Source: Citrobacter telavivensis
GTDB taxonomy: Bacteria; Pseudomonadota; Gammaproteobacteria; Enterobacterales; Enterobacteriaceae
Length of the DNA stretch: 64,000 bases
Assembly (NCBI GenBank): GCA_009363175.1
Contig: CP045205.1
Location: 3,782,001-3,846,000, forward strand
Direction: 5' to 3'
Positions 1-7,716 of this stretch are shown piece after piece. The notes below the pieces were generated by a model, which searched no databases, was not told where the DNA came from, and was given only the letters and a program-made list of their open reading frames with translations. The number at the start of each line of letters is the position of its first letter. Position 1 is the first letter of the stretch. Made by a program: the position numbers and the translations under genes.

Positions 1-702
1 ATCGTCAGCGGAGATATCGTTAACTGTGGCCGCCCGGAGGAGTATCGCATTGCCCGCCAGATCCTCGGCGCGCTCCACTACCCGCTGCTGCTGATCCCGG
101 GGAACCATGATGATAAGGCGCATTTTCTTGAATATCTGCACCCGCTGTGTCCACAACTGGGCACCGACCCGCAAAATATGCGTTATGCCGTCGATGATTT
201 CGCGACTCGCCTGCTGTTTATTGACTCCAGCCTTGCGGGTCATTCGAAAGGCTGGTTAACCGAAGAGACGCTAGCATGGCTGGAAGCCCAACTATTCAGC
301 GCCGGTGATAAGCCAACTGCCGTCTTTATGCACCACCCGCCGCTGCCGTTGGGAAATGCTCAGATGGATCCGATCGCCTGTGAAAATGGTCATCGTCTGC
401 TGGCACTGGTGGAACGCTTCCCTTCGCTTATCCGCATCTTCTGCGGTCATAACCATAATCTGACGATGACGCAGTATCGTCAGGCGACCATCACCACGCT
501 TCCCGCGACGGTTCATCAGGTGCCCTACTGCCATGAAGATACACGTCCCTATTACGACATGTCACCGCCGTCCTGCCTGATGCATCGTCAGGTGGGAGAG
601 CACTGGGTGAGCTACCAGCACTCGCTGGCGCACTACGCCGGGCCATGGCTGTATGACGAGAATACCAGTTGCCCAACGGATGAGTACTCATCACCATGTT
701 AA
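1..702 (+). CDS. gpdQ: Glycerophosphodiesterase GpdQ, 5' end missing
   Basis: Calcineurin-like binuclear metallophosphoesterase that releases the alcohol from glycerophosphodiesters. The frame is open from base 1, so the N-terminus (about 45 residues, with the first Asp-x-His metal ligands) lies outside the window. Visible family motifs are SGD at the extreme start, GNHDDK near codon 35, HHPP (ORF codon ~111) and GHNH (~149-152); their spacing matches Asp50, Asn80, His156, His195 and His197 of the Klebsiella (Enterobacter) aerogenes GpdQ as I remember it, and the rest of the sequence is very close to that enzyme. It overlaps the next gene, an ABC ATPase, by 7 bases, so hydrolysis and uptake of the substrate are probably co-expressed. 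The related cyclic-AMP phosphodiesterase CpdA is a less likely identity. Confidence 0.9.
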   Translation: MVSGDIVNCGRPEEYRIARQILGALHYPLLLIPGNHDDKAHFLEYLHPLCPQLGTDPQNMRYAVDDFATRLLFIDSSLAGHSKGWLTEETLAWLEAQLFSAGDKPTAVFMHHPPLPLGNAQMDPIACENGHRLLALVERFPSLIRIFCGHNHNLTMTQYRQATITTLPATVHQVPYCHEDTRPYYDMSPPSCLMHRQVGEHWVSYQHSLAHYAGPWLYDENTSCPTDEYSSPC

Positions 703-1769
703 GACTGAATAATGTCAGCAAAACGTTTGACGGCAAACCGGCGCTGAACTCGCTGTCTCTGGATATTGCCGAAGGGGAATTCGTGGTGCTGGTAGGCCCC
801 TCCGGCTGCGGCAAAAGCACCCTGCTGCGTCTGCTTTCCGGACTGGAAAACGTCAGCGGAGGCGACATCTGGCTGCAGGAAGAGAACATCACCTTTCTCT
901 CACCACGCGAACGCAACTTTGCGATGATTTTCCAGAACTATGCGCTGTTTCCGCATCTGTCGGTGCGTGACAACATTACCTTCGGGATGAAAATTCGCAA
1001 AGAGGATAAAGCCAGTTGGCAACCGCGGCTGGAACAGGTCTCCCGAATGCTGCAACTGGAGCCGCTACTCGATCGCAAACCGGCCAAACTCTCCGGCGGT
1101 CAGCGGCAGCGTGTGGCGATGGCGCGTGCAATTGTGCGCAATCCGCGACTTTTTCTCATGGACGAACCGCTCTCCAACCTTGACGCGCGCCTGCGTAGCG
1201 AGGTTCGCGATAGCATTATGGCGCTGCATCAACAGCTCAGGACCAGCACCATCTACGTTACGCACGATCAGACCGAAGCCATGTCGATGGCCGATCGTAT
1301 CGTCGTGATGAACAATGGTTACGTGCAGCAGGTCGGTCGCCCTGAACATCTCTACGCCAGCCCGGCAAACCTGTTCGTCGCCGGTTTCATCGGCTCTCCC
1401 GCAATGAACCTCCTCCTTCTGCCTTGCCAGAACGGTCAGGTACAACTCGGTGATATCAGACATCCGCTGCCACCGCTGTCGCGTGACGAAACGCAGGTCT
1501 GGCTGGGGATACGCCCTGAACACATCACTGACAGACCGACTGACGGGCTGTACGCCCTGCCCGCCACGGTAATGCAACGAGAACTGATGGGGGCAGATTA
1601 TCTGCTCCACGTCAGCACGCCTGTCGGCACACTGCGCTACAGCCGCCGCCATCGCGGCACCGTGCCCGAAAAAGGCGATACGCTTACCCTCGGTTTTTCA
1701 CCGTCGGATCTTCATCTTTTTCATGCTGAGAAACAGCACAATTTACTCCAGGAGATTGACCATGTTTAA
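696..1769 (+). CDS. ABC transporter ATP-binding protein, UgpC/MalK type
   Basis: A 357-residue ATPase of the carbohydrate/glycerophosphate importer class. Walker A GPSGCGKST lies near residue 35, the Q-loop FQNYALFPH near 80, the signature LSGGQRQRV near 132 and Walker B LFLMDEPLSNLD directly after it, followed by the H-loop region YVTHDQTEA. The last ~120 residues form the TOBE/MalK-type regulatory domain (LGIRPEHI). The start overlaps the end of gpdQ by 7 bases and its end overlaps the binding-protein gene by 8 bases, so the three genes form one transcript. Given gpdQ, the likely cargo is a glycerophosphodiester or glycerol-3-phosphate; that is inferred from context. The permease genes must lie upstream of the window. 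Confidence 0.9.
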   Translation: MLRLNNVSKTFDGKPALNSLSLDIAEGEFVVLVGPSGCGKSTLLRLLSGLENVSGGDIWLQEENITFLSPRERNFAMIFQNYALFPHLSVRDNITFGMKIRKEDKASWQPRLEQVSRMLQLEPLLDRKPAKLSGGQRQRVAMARAIVRNPRLFLMDEPLSNLDARLRSEVRDSIMALHQQLRTSTIYVTHDQTEAMSMADRIVVMNNGYVQQVGRPEHLYASPANLFVAGFIGSPAMNLLLLPCQNGQVQLGDIRHPLPPLSRDETQVWLGIRPEHITDRPTDGLYALPATVMQRELMGADYLLHVSTPVGTLRYSRRHRGTVPEKGDTLTLGFSPSDLHLFHAEKQHNLLQEIDHV

Positions 1770-3084
1770 GCCCCTGAATACGAAATTGCAGGCGCTCGCC
1801 CTAAGCGGCGCGCTGGCCTTTAGCGGGTCTGCGTTGGCGAAAGAAAAAATCGATTTTATGTTTCCCGCCCCCGTCGATGGCAAACTGACCATGGAGATGA
1901 CCCGGGTCATCAACGTATTCAATGAATCACAACAGGATGTCGAAGTACGGGGCATTTTTACCGGCAACTATGACACCACCAAGATCAAAGCCGAATCCGC
2001 GCAAAAGGCGGGACAACCGCCCGCGCTGGTCATCATGTCCGCCAACTTCACCACCGACCTGGCGTTAAAAGATGAAATCCTGCCGATGGACGAGCTGTTC
2101 AGGTTCGGTAATCAAAAAGCGGGGCCATTTTTGCTTAACGAGTTCTGGCCCGCCATGCATAAGAACGCTCAGGTGATGGGCGTGACTTACGCGATCCCGT
2201 TCCATAACTCCACGCCAATTCTGTATTATAACAAAGCGTTATTTGACCAGGCGGGTATCAAACAACCGCCGCAAACCTGGGCTGAACTGCAGGCTGACGC
2301 GAAAAAATTAACCGACGAAAGCAAGGGTCAGTGGGGGATCATGTTGCCATCGACCAATGACGATTACGGCGGCTGGATTTTCTCGGCGCTGGTTCGCGCC
2401 AATGGCGGTAAATATTTCAATGAAGACTATCCCGGCGAAGTGTATTACAACGCCCCCTCCACCATTGGCGCCCTGCGTTTCTGGCAGGATTTGATCTATC
2501 AGGACAAGGTGATGCCTTCTGGTGTCCTGAACTCAAAACAGATCAGCGCCGCCTTCTTTTCGGGGAAAGTTGGAATGGCAATGCTGAGCACCGGCGCACT
2601 GGGCTTTATGCGTGAAAATACCAAAGACTTTGAGCTTGGCGTCGCCATGCTGCCGGCAAAAGAGCAACGTGCGGTGCCGATTGGCGGTGCCAGCCTGGTG
2701 AGTTTTAAAGGCATTTCAGACGCGCAGAAAAAAGCGGCATATCAGTTTCTGAGCTGGCTGGTCAGCCCGCAGGTGAACGGAGAATGGAGTCGCTTTACCG
2801 GCTACTTCTCGCCGCGTAAAGCCGCGTATGACACACCAGAAATGAAAGCGTACATGCAGCAGGATCCCCGTGCGGCCATCGCCCTTGAGCAGCTGAAATA
2901 TGCCCATCCCTGGTACTCCACCTATGAAACGGTCGCCGTACGTAAAGCGATGGAAAACCAGCTGGCGGCCGTTGTCAACGATCCAAAAGTGACGCCGGAA
3001 GAGGCAGTTAAAACGGCCCAACAGGAAGCCGATACGCTAATGAAGCCCTACGTTGATAAAAGCGCGCTGGCAGAAGTGAAATAG
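1762..3084 (+). CDS. Extracellular solute-binding protein, UgpB-like
   Basis: A 440-residue periplasmic binding protein (family 1 extracellular solute-binding protein). I chose ATG 1762 rather than an upstream in-frame codon because AGGAG sits 8 bases before it and it gives a clean signal peptide (MFKPLNTK, hydrophobic core, cleavage after ALA at about residue 26). The mature start KIDFMFPAPVDG and the motif PFHNSTPILYYNKALFDQAG are typical of the UgpB group that binds sn-glycerol-3-phosphate and glycerophosphocholine. Length is near the usual ~438. It is the last gene of the operon with gpdQ and the ATPase, and would deliver substrate to the importer. The exact ligand cannot be read from the sequence. 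Confidence 0.88.
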   Translation: MFKPLNTKLQALALSGALAFSGSALAKEKIDFMFPAPVDGKLTMEMTRVINVFNESQQDVEVRGIFTGNYDTTKIKAESAQKAGQPPALVIMSANFTTDLALKDEILPMDELFRFGNQKAGPFLLNEFWPAMHKNAQVMGVTYAIPFHNSTPILYYNKALFDQAGIKQPPQTWAELQADAKKLTDESKGQWGIMLPSTNDDYGGWIFSALVRANGGKYFNEDYPGEVYYNAPSTIGALRFWQDLIYQDKVMPSGVLNSKQISAAFFSGKVGMAMLSTGALGFMRENTKDFELGVAMLPAKEQRAVPIGGASLVSFKGISDAQKKAAYQFLSWLVSPQVNGEWSRFTGYFSPRKAAYDTPEMKAYMQQDPRAAIALEQLKYAHPWYSTYETVAVRKAMENQLAAVVNDPKVTPEEAVKTAQQEADTLMKPYVDKSALAEVK

Positions 3085-3164
3085 CTTATTACGCATCGTG
3101 TCATTGTGGACAGGCCGACATTACTTTGGCCGATGATACGGTTTTTGTTCCACGGTGACATGTT

Positions 3165-3203
3165 CATACTCAACTCTCCTGCCGTATGGGAGCGTTGAGT
3201 ATG
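3165..3203. terminator. Hairpin between convergent genes
   Basis: CATACTCAAC at 3165-3174 pairs perfectly with GTTGAGTATG at 3194-3203, and the interior carries a second CTCC/GGAG pairing. It lies between the end of the binding-protein operon and the convergent hxlR-type gene, where a shared terminator is expected. There is no strong T-run on either strand, so it may be a weak or Rho-assisted terminator, or an unrelated palindrome. Confidence 0.5.
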
Positions 3204-3211
3204 GCTATCCC

Positions 3212-3592
3212 TCAAGAACGAGTCGCTGACGTCCTTTGTCCGTTTTTATTCATTGCGCTCGCGTTGGCAGTCATCCACTCAGCAAGAGAATCAAGTGTCG
3301 GACGCAACGATTTACCCAGCTCGGTTATTTCATACTCCACTCTCGGTGGAACTTCAGCGAACACTTTTCTGTTAACCAACCCGCGAGCCTCAAACTGTCG
3401 CAACTGACGAGTCAGTTCTTTCTGAGTGATAGGTCTGACTGCTCGTTGTAGCTCACTGAAACGAACAGGTTCGCCTAATACAATCAAACGATAAAGGATT
3501 GGGATCGCCCACTTACCGGCTATCAGATTCACAAAACTGACCATCGGGCATCCTGTATTACTCTCAGCTAACGTCGAAATATTCTGTGTCAT
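3212..3592 (-). CDS. HxlR-family winged-helix regulator
   Basis: A 126-residue MarR-like winged-helix protein of the HxlR type. The core runs from CPMVSFVNLIAGKWAIPILY through QLRQFEARGLVNRKVF and the wing VPPRVEYEITELG, all classic HxlR positions. Cys15 in the motif GCP matches the redox- or electrophile-sensing cysteine of members such as YodB and HypR, so a thiol-reactive signal is plausible. It is divergent from the SDR gene at 3715 across a 122-base gap that holds a clear inverted repeat, so it most likely controls that gene and itself. The second HxlR protein in the window (10459) lacks this cysteine. Confidence 0.85.
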   Translation of the reverse strand: MTQNISTLAESNTGCPMVSFVNLIAGKWAIPILYRLIVLGEPVRFSELQRAVRPITQKELTRQLRQFEARGLVNRKVFAEVPPRVEYEITELGKSLRPTLDSLAEWMTANASAMNKNGQRTSATRS

Positions 3593-3632
3593 AGGGCTCC
3601 CGGTCTCACTTCATTGCATCCCATAAGGTTCC

Positions 3633-3671
3633 TTAGTATCCAAATGGTGCCTACTTTCCAAAGGATACTAA
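3633..3671. promoter_or_regulatory. Inverted repeat, probable HxlR operator
   Basis: TTAGTATCC at 3633-3641 is mirrored exactly by GGATACTAA at 3663-3671, 21 bases apart, midway between the divergent hxlR-type gene and the SDR gene. A perfect 9-bp pair in this position is what an autoregulated divergent operator looks like. Binding by the adjacent regulator is inferred. Confidence 0.6.
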
Positions 3672-3714
3672 AGGATAAATAATTACTCCACGAATAATAC
3701 GTGGGGGTAGGAAA

Positions 3715-4458
3715 ATGGGCAGACTTGAAGGCAAGTACGCACTGATTACCGGTGGTACTAGCGGTATTGGTTTAGAGACGGCACGTCAGTTTCTGGCAGA
3801 AGGAGCAAAGGTTGCCATCACCGGTCGTAGTGAAAAAAAACTACTGGAGGCCAAAAAAGAGTTAAGTGATGTGGCTATTTTTCGCATTGAGGCAGGCGAC
3901 ATCCCTCAACAAACTCACTTAGCAACGGCGTTACAGGCGCGATGGCCGAAACTTGATATTTTATATATAAACGCAGGCGATGTTACACATAAGCCACTGG
4001 AATCCTGGGATGAGCAGGCTTACGATGCGCTGATGAATACCAATCTTAAGGGCCCATTCTTCCTGATCAAAGCCCTGCTTCCTATGCTTTCTAACCCGTC
4101 CTCCGTCATTGTTTGTGGCTCAGTCAGCGCGCGGATTGGTTTTCCACAAAGTAGTGCTTACGCTGCAAGTAAAGCCGCAATACTCTCTCTGGCACGAACA
4201 CTTTCTGCAGAGCTTCACCCGCGCGGAGTCCGTGTAAATGGCTTAAGTCCCGGACCGACTGAAACACCGGCATTGAACAACGTTGGGGGCGGCGTGGACG
4301 AAGATAAGCTCCGGGAAGAAATTCGCGCTCTGGTACCCATCGGACGTTTAGGCACCCCCTATGAATTGGCTAAGGCCGCCGTTTTCCTTGCTTCTGATGA
4401 GTCTTCATTCGTCGTTGGTACTGAGCTACTGGTTGATGGTGGCGTGGGTAATCTATAG
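3715..4458 (+). CDS. SDR-family oxidoreductase
   Basis: A 247-residue classical short-chain dehydrogenase/reductase. The Rossmann motif TGGTSGIG is at residues 12-19, INAG near 85, the catalytic Ser in CGSVSAR near 138, and YAASK near 150. The C-terminal VVGTELLVDGG is the usual SDR ending. ATG 3715 follows GGGGGTAGGAAA, which supplies a ribosome-binding site. It is divergent from a cysteine-containing HxlR regulator, a common arrangement for oxidoreductases induced by quinones or other electrophiles. The substrate cannot be assigned. Confidence 0.85.
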   Translation: MGRLEGKYALITGGTSGIGLETARQFLAEGAKVAITGRSEKKLLEAKKELSDVAIFRIEAGDIPQQTHLATALQARWPKLDILYINAGDVTHKPLESWDEQAYDALMNTNLKGPFFLIKALLPMLSNPSSVIVCGSVSARIGFPQSSAYAASKAAILSLARTLSAELHPRGVRVNGLSPGPTETPALNNVGGGVDEDKLREEIRALVPIGRLGTPYELAKAAVFLASDESSFVVGTELLVDGGVGNL

Positions 4459-4528
4459 CTGAGTAGCCTGGCAGTGGTCTGGTAGAAAGGTTATCAGGCC
4501 ACAATGCGCAGGGAGCAAAAGCAAACGC

Positions 4529-4873
4529 TCAGGAAGAAGCAAAGGGATAAAGCTGATACACCGCCACCATCACTGAGACACTCAATATCACGCTGACGAT
4601 GAAATAGGTTTTGAATGGCTGCTTTTGTGTTTTATGCCGGAAGAGTTGTTGACCCACCATCGCGCCAGGCCACCCTCCCACAACACCAAACACCAACAGA
4701 GTGGATTCCGGCACTCTGCGCCAGGCCTTACGCGCCGCCATTTTATCCACGCCATAAATCACCAGCGTCAGTATGTTGGCGAGCAGGAACCAGATAGCAA
4801 CGGGATGTGAGGTAAAGATGCTGCCGATAGCCGAGAAGATCAGGAGCAAATAACAAAAGCGATTGAGATTCAT
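4529..4873 (-). CDS. DUF1294-family small membrane protein
   Basis: A 114-residue protein with the DUF1294 hallmarks: YGVDKMAARKAWRRVPE, then GGWPGAMVGQQLFRHKT and KQPFKTYF. Two or three hydrophobic segments (about residues 5-20, 25-45 and 90-108) place it in the inner membrane. I start at ATG 4873 (MNLNRF), the usual length of the family; the open frame continues upstream to 5059, but TATAAT (minus strand, about 4913-4918) looks like the -10 element of its own promoter, so the longer frame is probably not translated. Family function is unknown. It is convergent with the SDR gene on its left. Confidence 0.75.
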   Translation of the reverse strand: MNLNRFCYLLLIFSAIGSIFTSHPVAIWFLLANILTLVIYGVDKMAARKAWRRVPESTLLVFGVVGGWPGAMVGQQLFRHKTQKQPFKTYFIVSVILSVSVMVAVYQLYPFASS

Positions 4874-5040
4874 AGTTCGTGGCACAGTCGATTTTAGCGT
4901 GTATAGAGGCGGCATTATACGCAGTAAAGACACGGGGCCAAAACCCCGGAACAAGTCTCTGAGTAAGTATGGCTTTGGGCGGTTATGCGCGATATTAATC
5001 AACGGGGGGCAGATCAACTTAGGCAGGTACACTTGCTTTG

Positions 5041-5086
5041 TACTAAGATGCCTATTCAACAGGTGCTTTAAGATATCGTCTTAGTA
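5041..5086. promoter_or_regulatory. Palindromic region upstream of the WYL regulator
   Basis: TACTAAGA at 5041-5048 is mirrored by TCTTAGTA at 5079-5086, and a second 15-bp palindrome (TAAGA, 5 bases, TCTTA) occupies 5069-5083. The sites sit 20-65 bases before the ATG of the YafY-like regulator, where autoregulation is expected. The TTAGTA half-site is shared with the inverted repeat at 3633-3671. Confidence 0.4.
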
Positions 5087-5105
5087 TCAAGATGGATTTA
5101 TCAAC

Positions 5106-5795
5106 ATGACCAGAACAGAAAGGCTTCTCGAATTACTACAGATATTAAGGGCGCAAAGATATCCAATCACGGCATCCACTCTTGCAGAAAGATTAGAAAT
5201 AAATGTACGCTCCCTTTACAGAGATATAAAAACGCTACAGCAACAGGGAGTGTGCATTGAAGGCGGCGCAGGAATTGGATACATCGTTAAGTCTGATTTT
5301 CATTTACCCCCCTTAAATCTTTCTCATGAAGAAATCAATGCTATTATACTTGGGCTAAATTGGGTATCTCATAATACGGATTATGATTTCAAAAATACCG
5401 CAAGAAATGCGCTTGCCAAAATACACGCCGTCATTCCCGGTGAATTAAAAAATCTTATTGAGAGCCAATCCTATCTGACCGGTCCTTCAGAAAACAATGA
5501 GATATTTTTTGAAGACATTCGTAATGCCATTAAAAATCGAAAGAGAGTCGAAATAAAGTATTGTGACAAGAAAGAGGTTTACTCTTCTCGAGTCATATGG
5601 CCCATCGCATTAGTATATATGGAGTCATGCTGGATTTTGGTTGCATGGTGTGAGATGAGAAATGATTTTCGTCATTTCAGAACTGACAAAATCGAAAAGA
5701 TTGTGCAACTGGATTCCATGTATAGAGAAAACAGGACGGCTTTATTGAAAAAATGGAGAAAAAAAGAGGGGATCCGCGAGGGAAAAGAGTACTGA
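5106..5795 (+). CDS. YafY-like transcriptional regulator (HTH + WYL)
   Basis: A 229-residue regulator. An N-terminal DeoR-type HTH_11 (TASTLAERLEINVRSLYRDI, residues ~22-42) is followed by a WYL domain (about residues 135-205, with KRVEIKYCDK, IWPIALVYM and CWILVAWCEMRNDFRHFRTD). WYL proteins usually sense a small ligand or nucleic acid. It is followed after 70 bases by an SDR gene on the same strand, which is the obvious target or partner. The gene is more A+T-rich than the backbone genes, suggesting acquisition. Confidence 0.85.
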   Translation: MTRTERLLELLQILRAQRYPITASTLAERLEINVRSLYRDIKTLQQQGVCIEGGAGIGYIVKSDFHLPPLNLSHEEINAIILGLNWVSHNTDYDFKNTARNALAKIHAVIPGELKNLIESQSYLTGPSENNEIFFEDIRNAIKNRKRVEIKYCDKKEVYSSRVIWPIALVYMESCWILVAWCEMRNDFRHFRTDKIEKIVQLDSMYRENRTALLKKWRKKEGIREGKEY

Positions 5796-5865
5796 CAAAA
5801 ACTGTCACTGCTAATTTGTATACTACCCCAGATGTAAGACTCCATTCTACTTCATAGGGGGAATT

Positions 5866-6612
5866 ATGACTTTTCAGAATAAAGTAGCGGTTATAACAGG
5901 AAGTACTACAGGTATAGGTGAGGCCGTCGCAGACCAATTACACAAACATGGCGCTAAGGTCGTCATTGTATCCCGCTCGTCAGCGCAGGCTAAACAAAAA
6001 GCGAAATGGTTATCTTCACAGGGACAACAAGCGATGGGGATCGGATGTGATGTGTCACAGCCTGAACAGGTACGGCAAATGATAGATGACGTTATCAAAT
6101 ATTTCGGCAGGCTTGATTATGCTGTAAACAATGCAGGCCTGACAGGTGAACATGGTAAAAATATCACAGAGCAGACAGTTGAAAACTGGGATAAAGTCAT
6201 TGCCACCTCATTGAGCGGTATTTTTTACTGCCTAAAATATGAAATACCTCAGATGATGAAGTTTGGTGGTTCTATCGTTAATTTATCTGCAGTAAATGGC
6301 CTGGTTGGCATTCCTGGATTGGCGCCTTACACCGCGGCTAAGCATGGTATAATCGGTTTAACCCAAACCGCAGCGCTAGAGTTTGCCTGCCAGGGTATTC
6401 GAATCAATGCAGTCGCTCCGGGTTATGTCCAAACCCCACGGATGAATGAATTCCCTGAAAACATCGTACGCAGTTTCGCAAATAGCCACCCGATGAAAAG
6501 GATGGCAAAAATGCAAGAAATAGCAGACTTCATCTTGTTTTTGCTGTCAGACAGATCAGCGTTCTGTACCGGGGGCGTTTATCCAATTGATGGTGGGTAT
6601 TTAGCTGAGTGA
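5866..6612 (+). CDS. SDR-family oxidoreductase
   Basis: A 248-residue classical SDR. TGSTTGIG (residues ~11-18) binds NAD(P), NNAG is near 87, the catalytic triad shows as SAVNG and YTAAK (~155), and PIDGGYLAE ends the protein. GGGGGA lies just before ATG 5866. It lies downstream of the WYL regulator on the same strand and probably forms a module with it. Related enzymes are often annotated as glucose 1-dehydrogenase-like or 3-oxoacyl-ACP reductase-like; the substrate is unknown. Confidence 0.83.
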   Translation: MTFQNKVAVITGSTTGIGEAVADQLHKHGAKVVIVSRSSAQAKQKAKWLSSQGQQAMGIGCDVSQPEQVRQMIDDVIKYFGRLDYAVNNAGLTGEHGKNITEQTVENWDKVIATSLSGIFYCLKYEIPQMMKFGGSIVNLSAVNGLVGIPGLAPYTAAKHGIIGLTQTAALEFACQGIRINAVAPGYVQTPRMNEFPENIVRSFANSHPMKRMAKMQEIADFILFLLSDRSAFCTGGVYPIDGGYLAE

Positions 6613-6799
6613 CATTTACCTTAAATCATATTAAACCGAAATAATTGCCTCACCAGGGGGGTTGGTTCAATGGGAGCGATAAAATACCTATAGTTAGTGC
6701 TTCTGCTGTAGGGTCGGTAATAGCCACATTGCCAGAATCTATTAACTGGGGTATAGATCATCGGCTCTCCATTGGTTTATACATCATGCCATTAACAAC

Positions 6800-6868
6800 C
6801 TCCGCTCCTGGCACTGAGCTGCCGTCGATAAGGTTTAAAGGGCAGCAGTGAGCGAGTAGCTGACACTG
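6800..6868 (+). repeat. Junction repeat, copy A
   Basis: The first half, TCCGCTCCTGGCACTGAGCT at 6801-6820, matches the repeat core, and the second half (about 6828-6866, AAGG, GCAGTGAGCGAG, AGCTGAC) matches the second half of copy D at 20073-20102. It lies in the 273-base space between the SDR gene and the convergent TolA-type lipoprotein gene; I see no gene in that space. Confidence 0.6.
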
Positions 6869-6885
6869 AAAGGGCTACTATGGTG

Positions 6886-7293
6886 CTAACCGCGCATATC
6901 GAAGCCGGATTTTTGAAAATCCCTATAGACTTCTGGATTGTTGAAGGCTGGAAATTTCGCTTTATGGGCTGCTGATTTTATCGCTTCGCAATAGGCTTTA
7001 TTGCCGTTGCTGGTTGATATGTTCAAAGCCGTGCCATCCTGAGCAAATTCAATATGCAACCTGCATTTTTTCCCCTTCCAGTTTTGCGGCTCATCAAGTT
7101 TGGCATTTATTGCCGCCCTGATTGCCCGCGCTTTCGCACCCCATTCATCCTGATCATCCCAGCGTCCTGAACTGCAACTCCCCGTTGCCGTGGTCTTATG
7201 GCAGCCGGAAGGATGTAACGGCGCGCAACCCGCGGCCAGGCTAGCCACAATGGTCAGCATAACGATTTTCTTTACTGTTCCAGACGATCCCAC
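6886..7293 (-). CDS. Lipoprotein with TolA C-terminal-like domain
   Basis: A 135-residue predicted lipoprotein. I chose GTG 7293 because GAGGGG lies 6 bases upstream and it gives a short lipoprotein signal (VKKIVMLTIVASLAAGC, lipid-bearing Cys23); the open frame continues to 7335 without a better site. The rest resembles the third (periplasmic) domain of TolA: WGAKARAIRAAINAKL, then GKKCRLHIEFAQDGTALNI, CEAIKSAAHKAKFP and VYRDFQ. The two cysteines flanking the domain are conserved in TolA domain III. Free-standing domains of this type are common in enteric accessory DNA; a role in envelope stability or in phage/colicin interaction is only a guess. Confidence 0.75.
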   Translation of the reverse strand: MGSSGTVKKIVMLTIVASLAAGCAPLHPSGCHKTTATGSCSSGRWDDQDEWGAKARAIRAAINAKLDEPQNWKGKKCRLHIEFAQDGTALNISTSNGNKAYCEAIKSAAHKAKFPAFNNPEVYRDFQKSGFDMRG

Positions 7294-7716
7294 TTCTTGC
7301 CCCTCAATCCATCTAAACCTCAGCAATGTTGGCATATTCTTCCGTCATTCCTGGCACCTTTTCAACCACTAATTATCGACATCAACTGGATGTTTCGAAT
7401 GAGCCTTCTGAATATGTAGAGAGAGGAATAGGCTGCGATTTATTGCCTGATGATTGGCACAAGCCGTTTTTACGTCCGCTTCGGCTCACTGCCGCCCTCT
7501 TACCGGAAAATCGCCAACTCGCTCATCCGCGATACATAAACGCCTCACATTTAAGACATCATCAAGAATGGTAATGATAATTATTTGCATTGATATGGTA
7601 TGTTGAATGCGCTTATAACAAGACATACTTCTCATGGCGGAAGATAAGACTCATCGCATGGGAAATAACCTGTGGCTGCGCTGAGATGCAGCATCAATAC
7701 AATTTATGGAGATAAG
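7294..7716. other. Intergenic region with Fur box
   Basis: This 420-base space separates divergent genes. Its right third holds a Fur-like box (7570-7588) and the leader of the beta-propeller gene, with AUGGAGAUAAG before its start codon. An 82-codon open frame at 7326-7574 has no ribosome-binding site and no recognisable protein features. Nothing else stands out. Confidence 0.5.
7570..7588 (+). promoter_or_regulatory. Fur box
   Basis: GGTAATGATAATTATTTGC matches the 19-bp Fur consensus at 15 positions, including the uninterrupted core TAATGATAAT. It lies about 130 bases before the YncE-like gene. YncE of E. coli is itself Fur-repressed, so iron repression here is a reasonable inference. Confidence 0.7.

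Noticed and set aside
4874..5059. N-terminal extension of the DUF1294 gene
   Set aside because: The extension covers a probable -10 element and adds 62 residues not typical of the family.
7326..7574. 82-codon frame between the lipoprotein and YncE-like genes
   Set aside because: No ribosome-binding site, no domain, and it runs into the Fur-box region.
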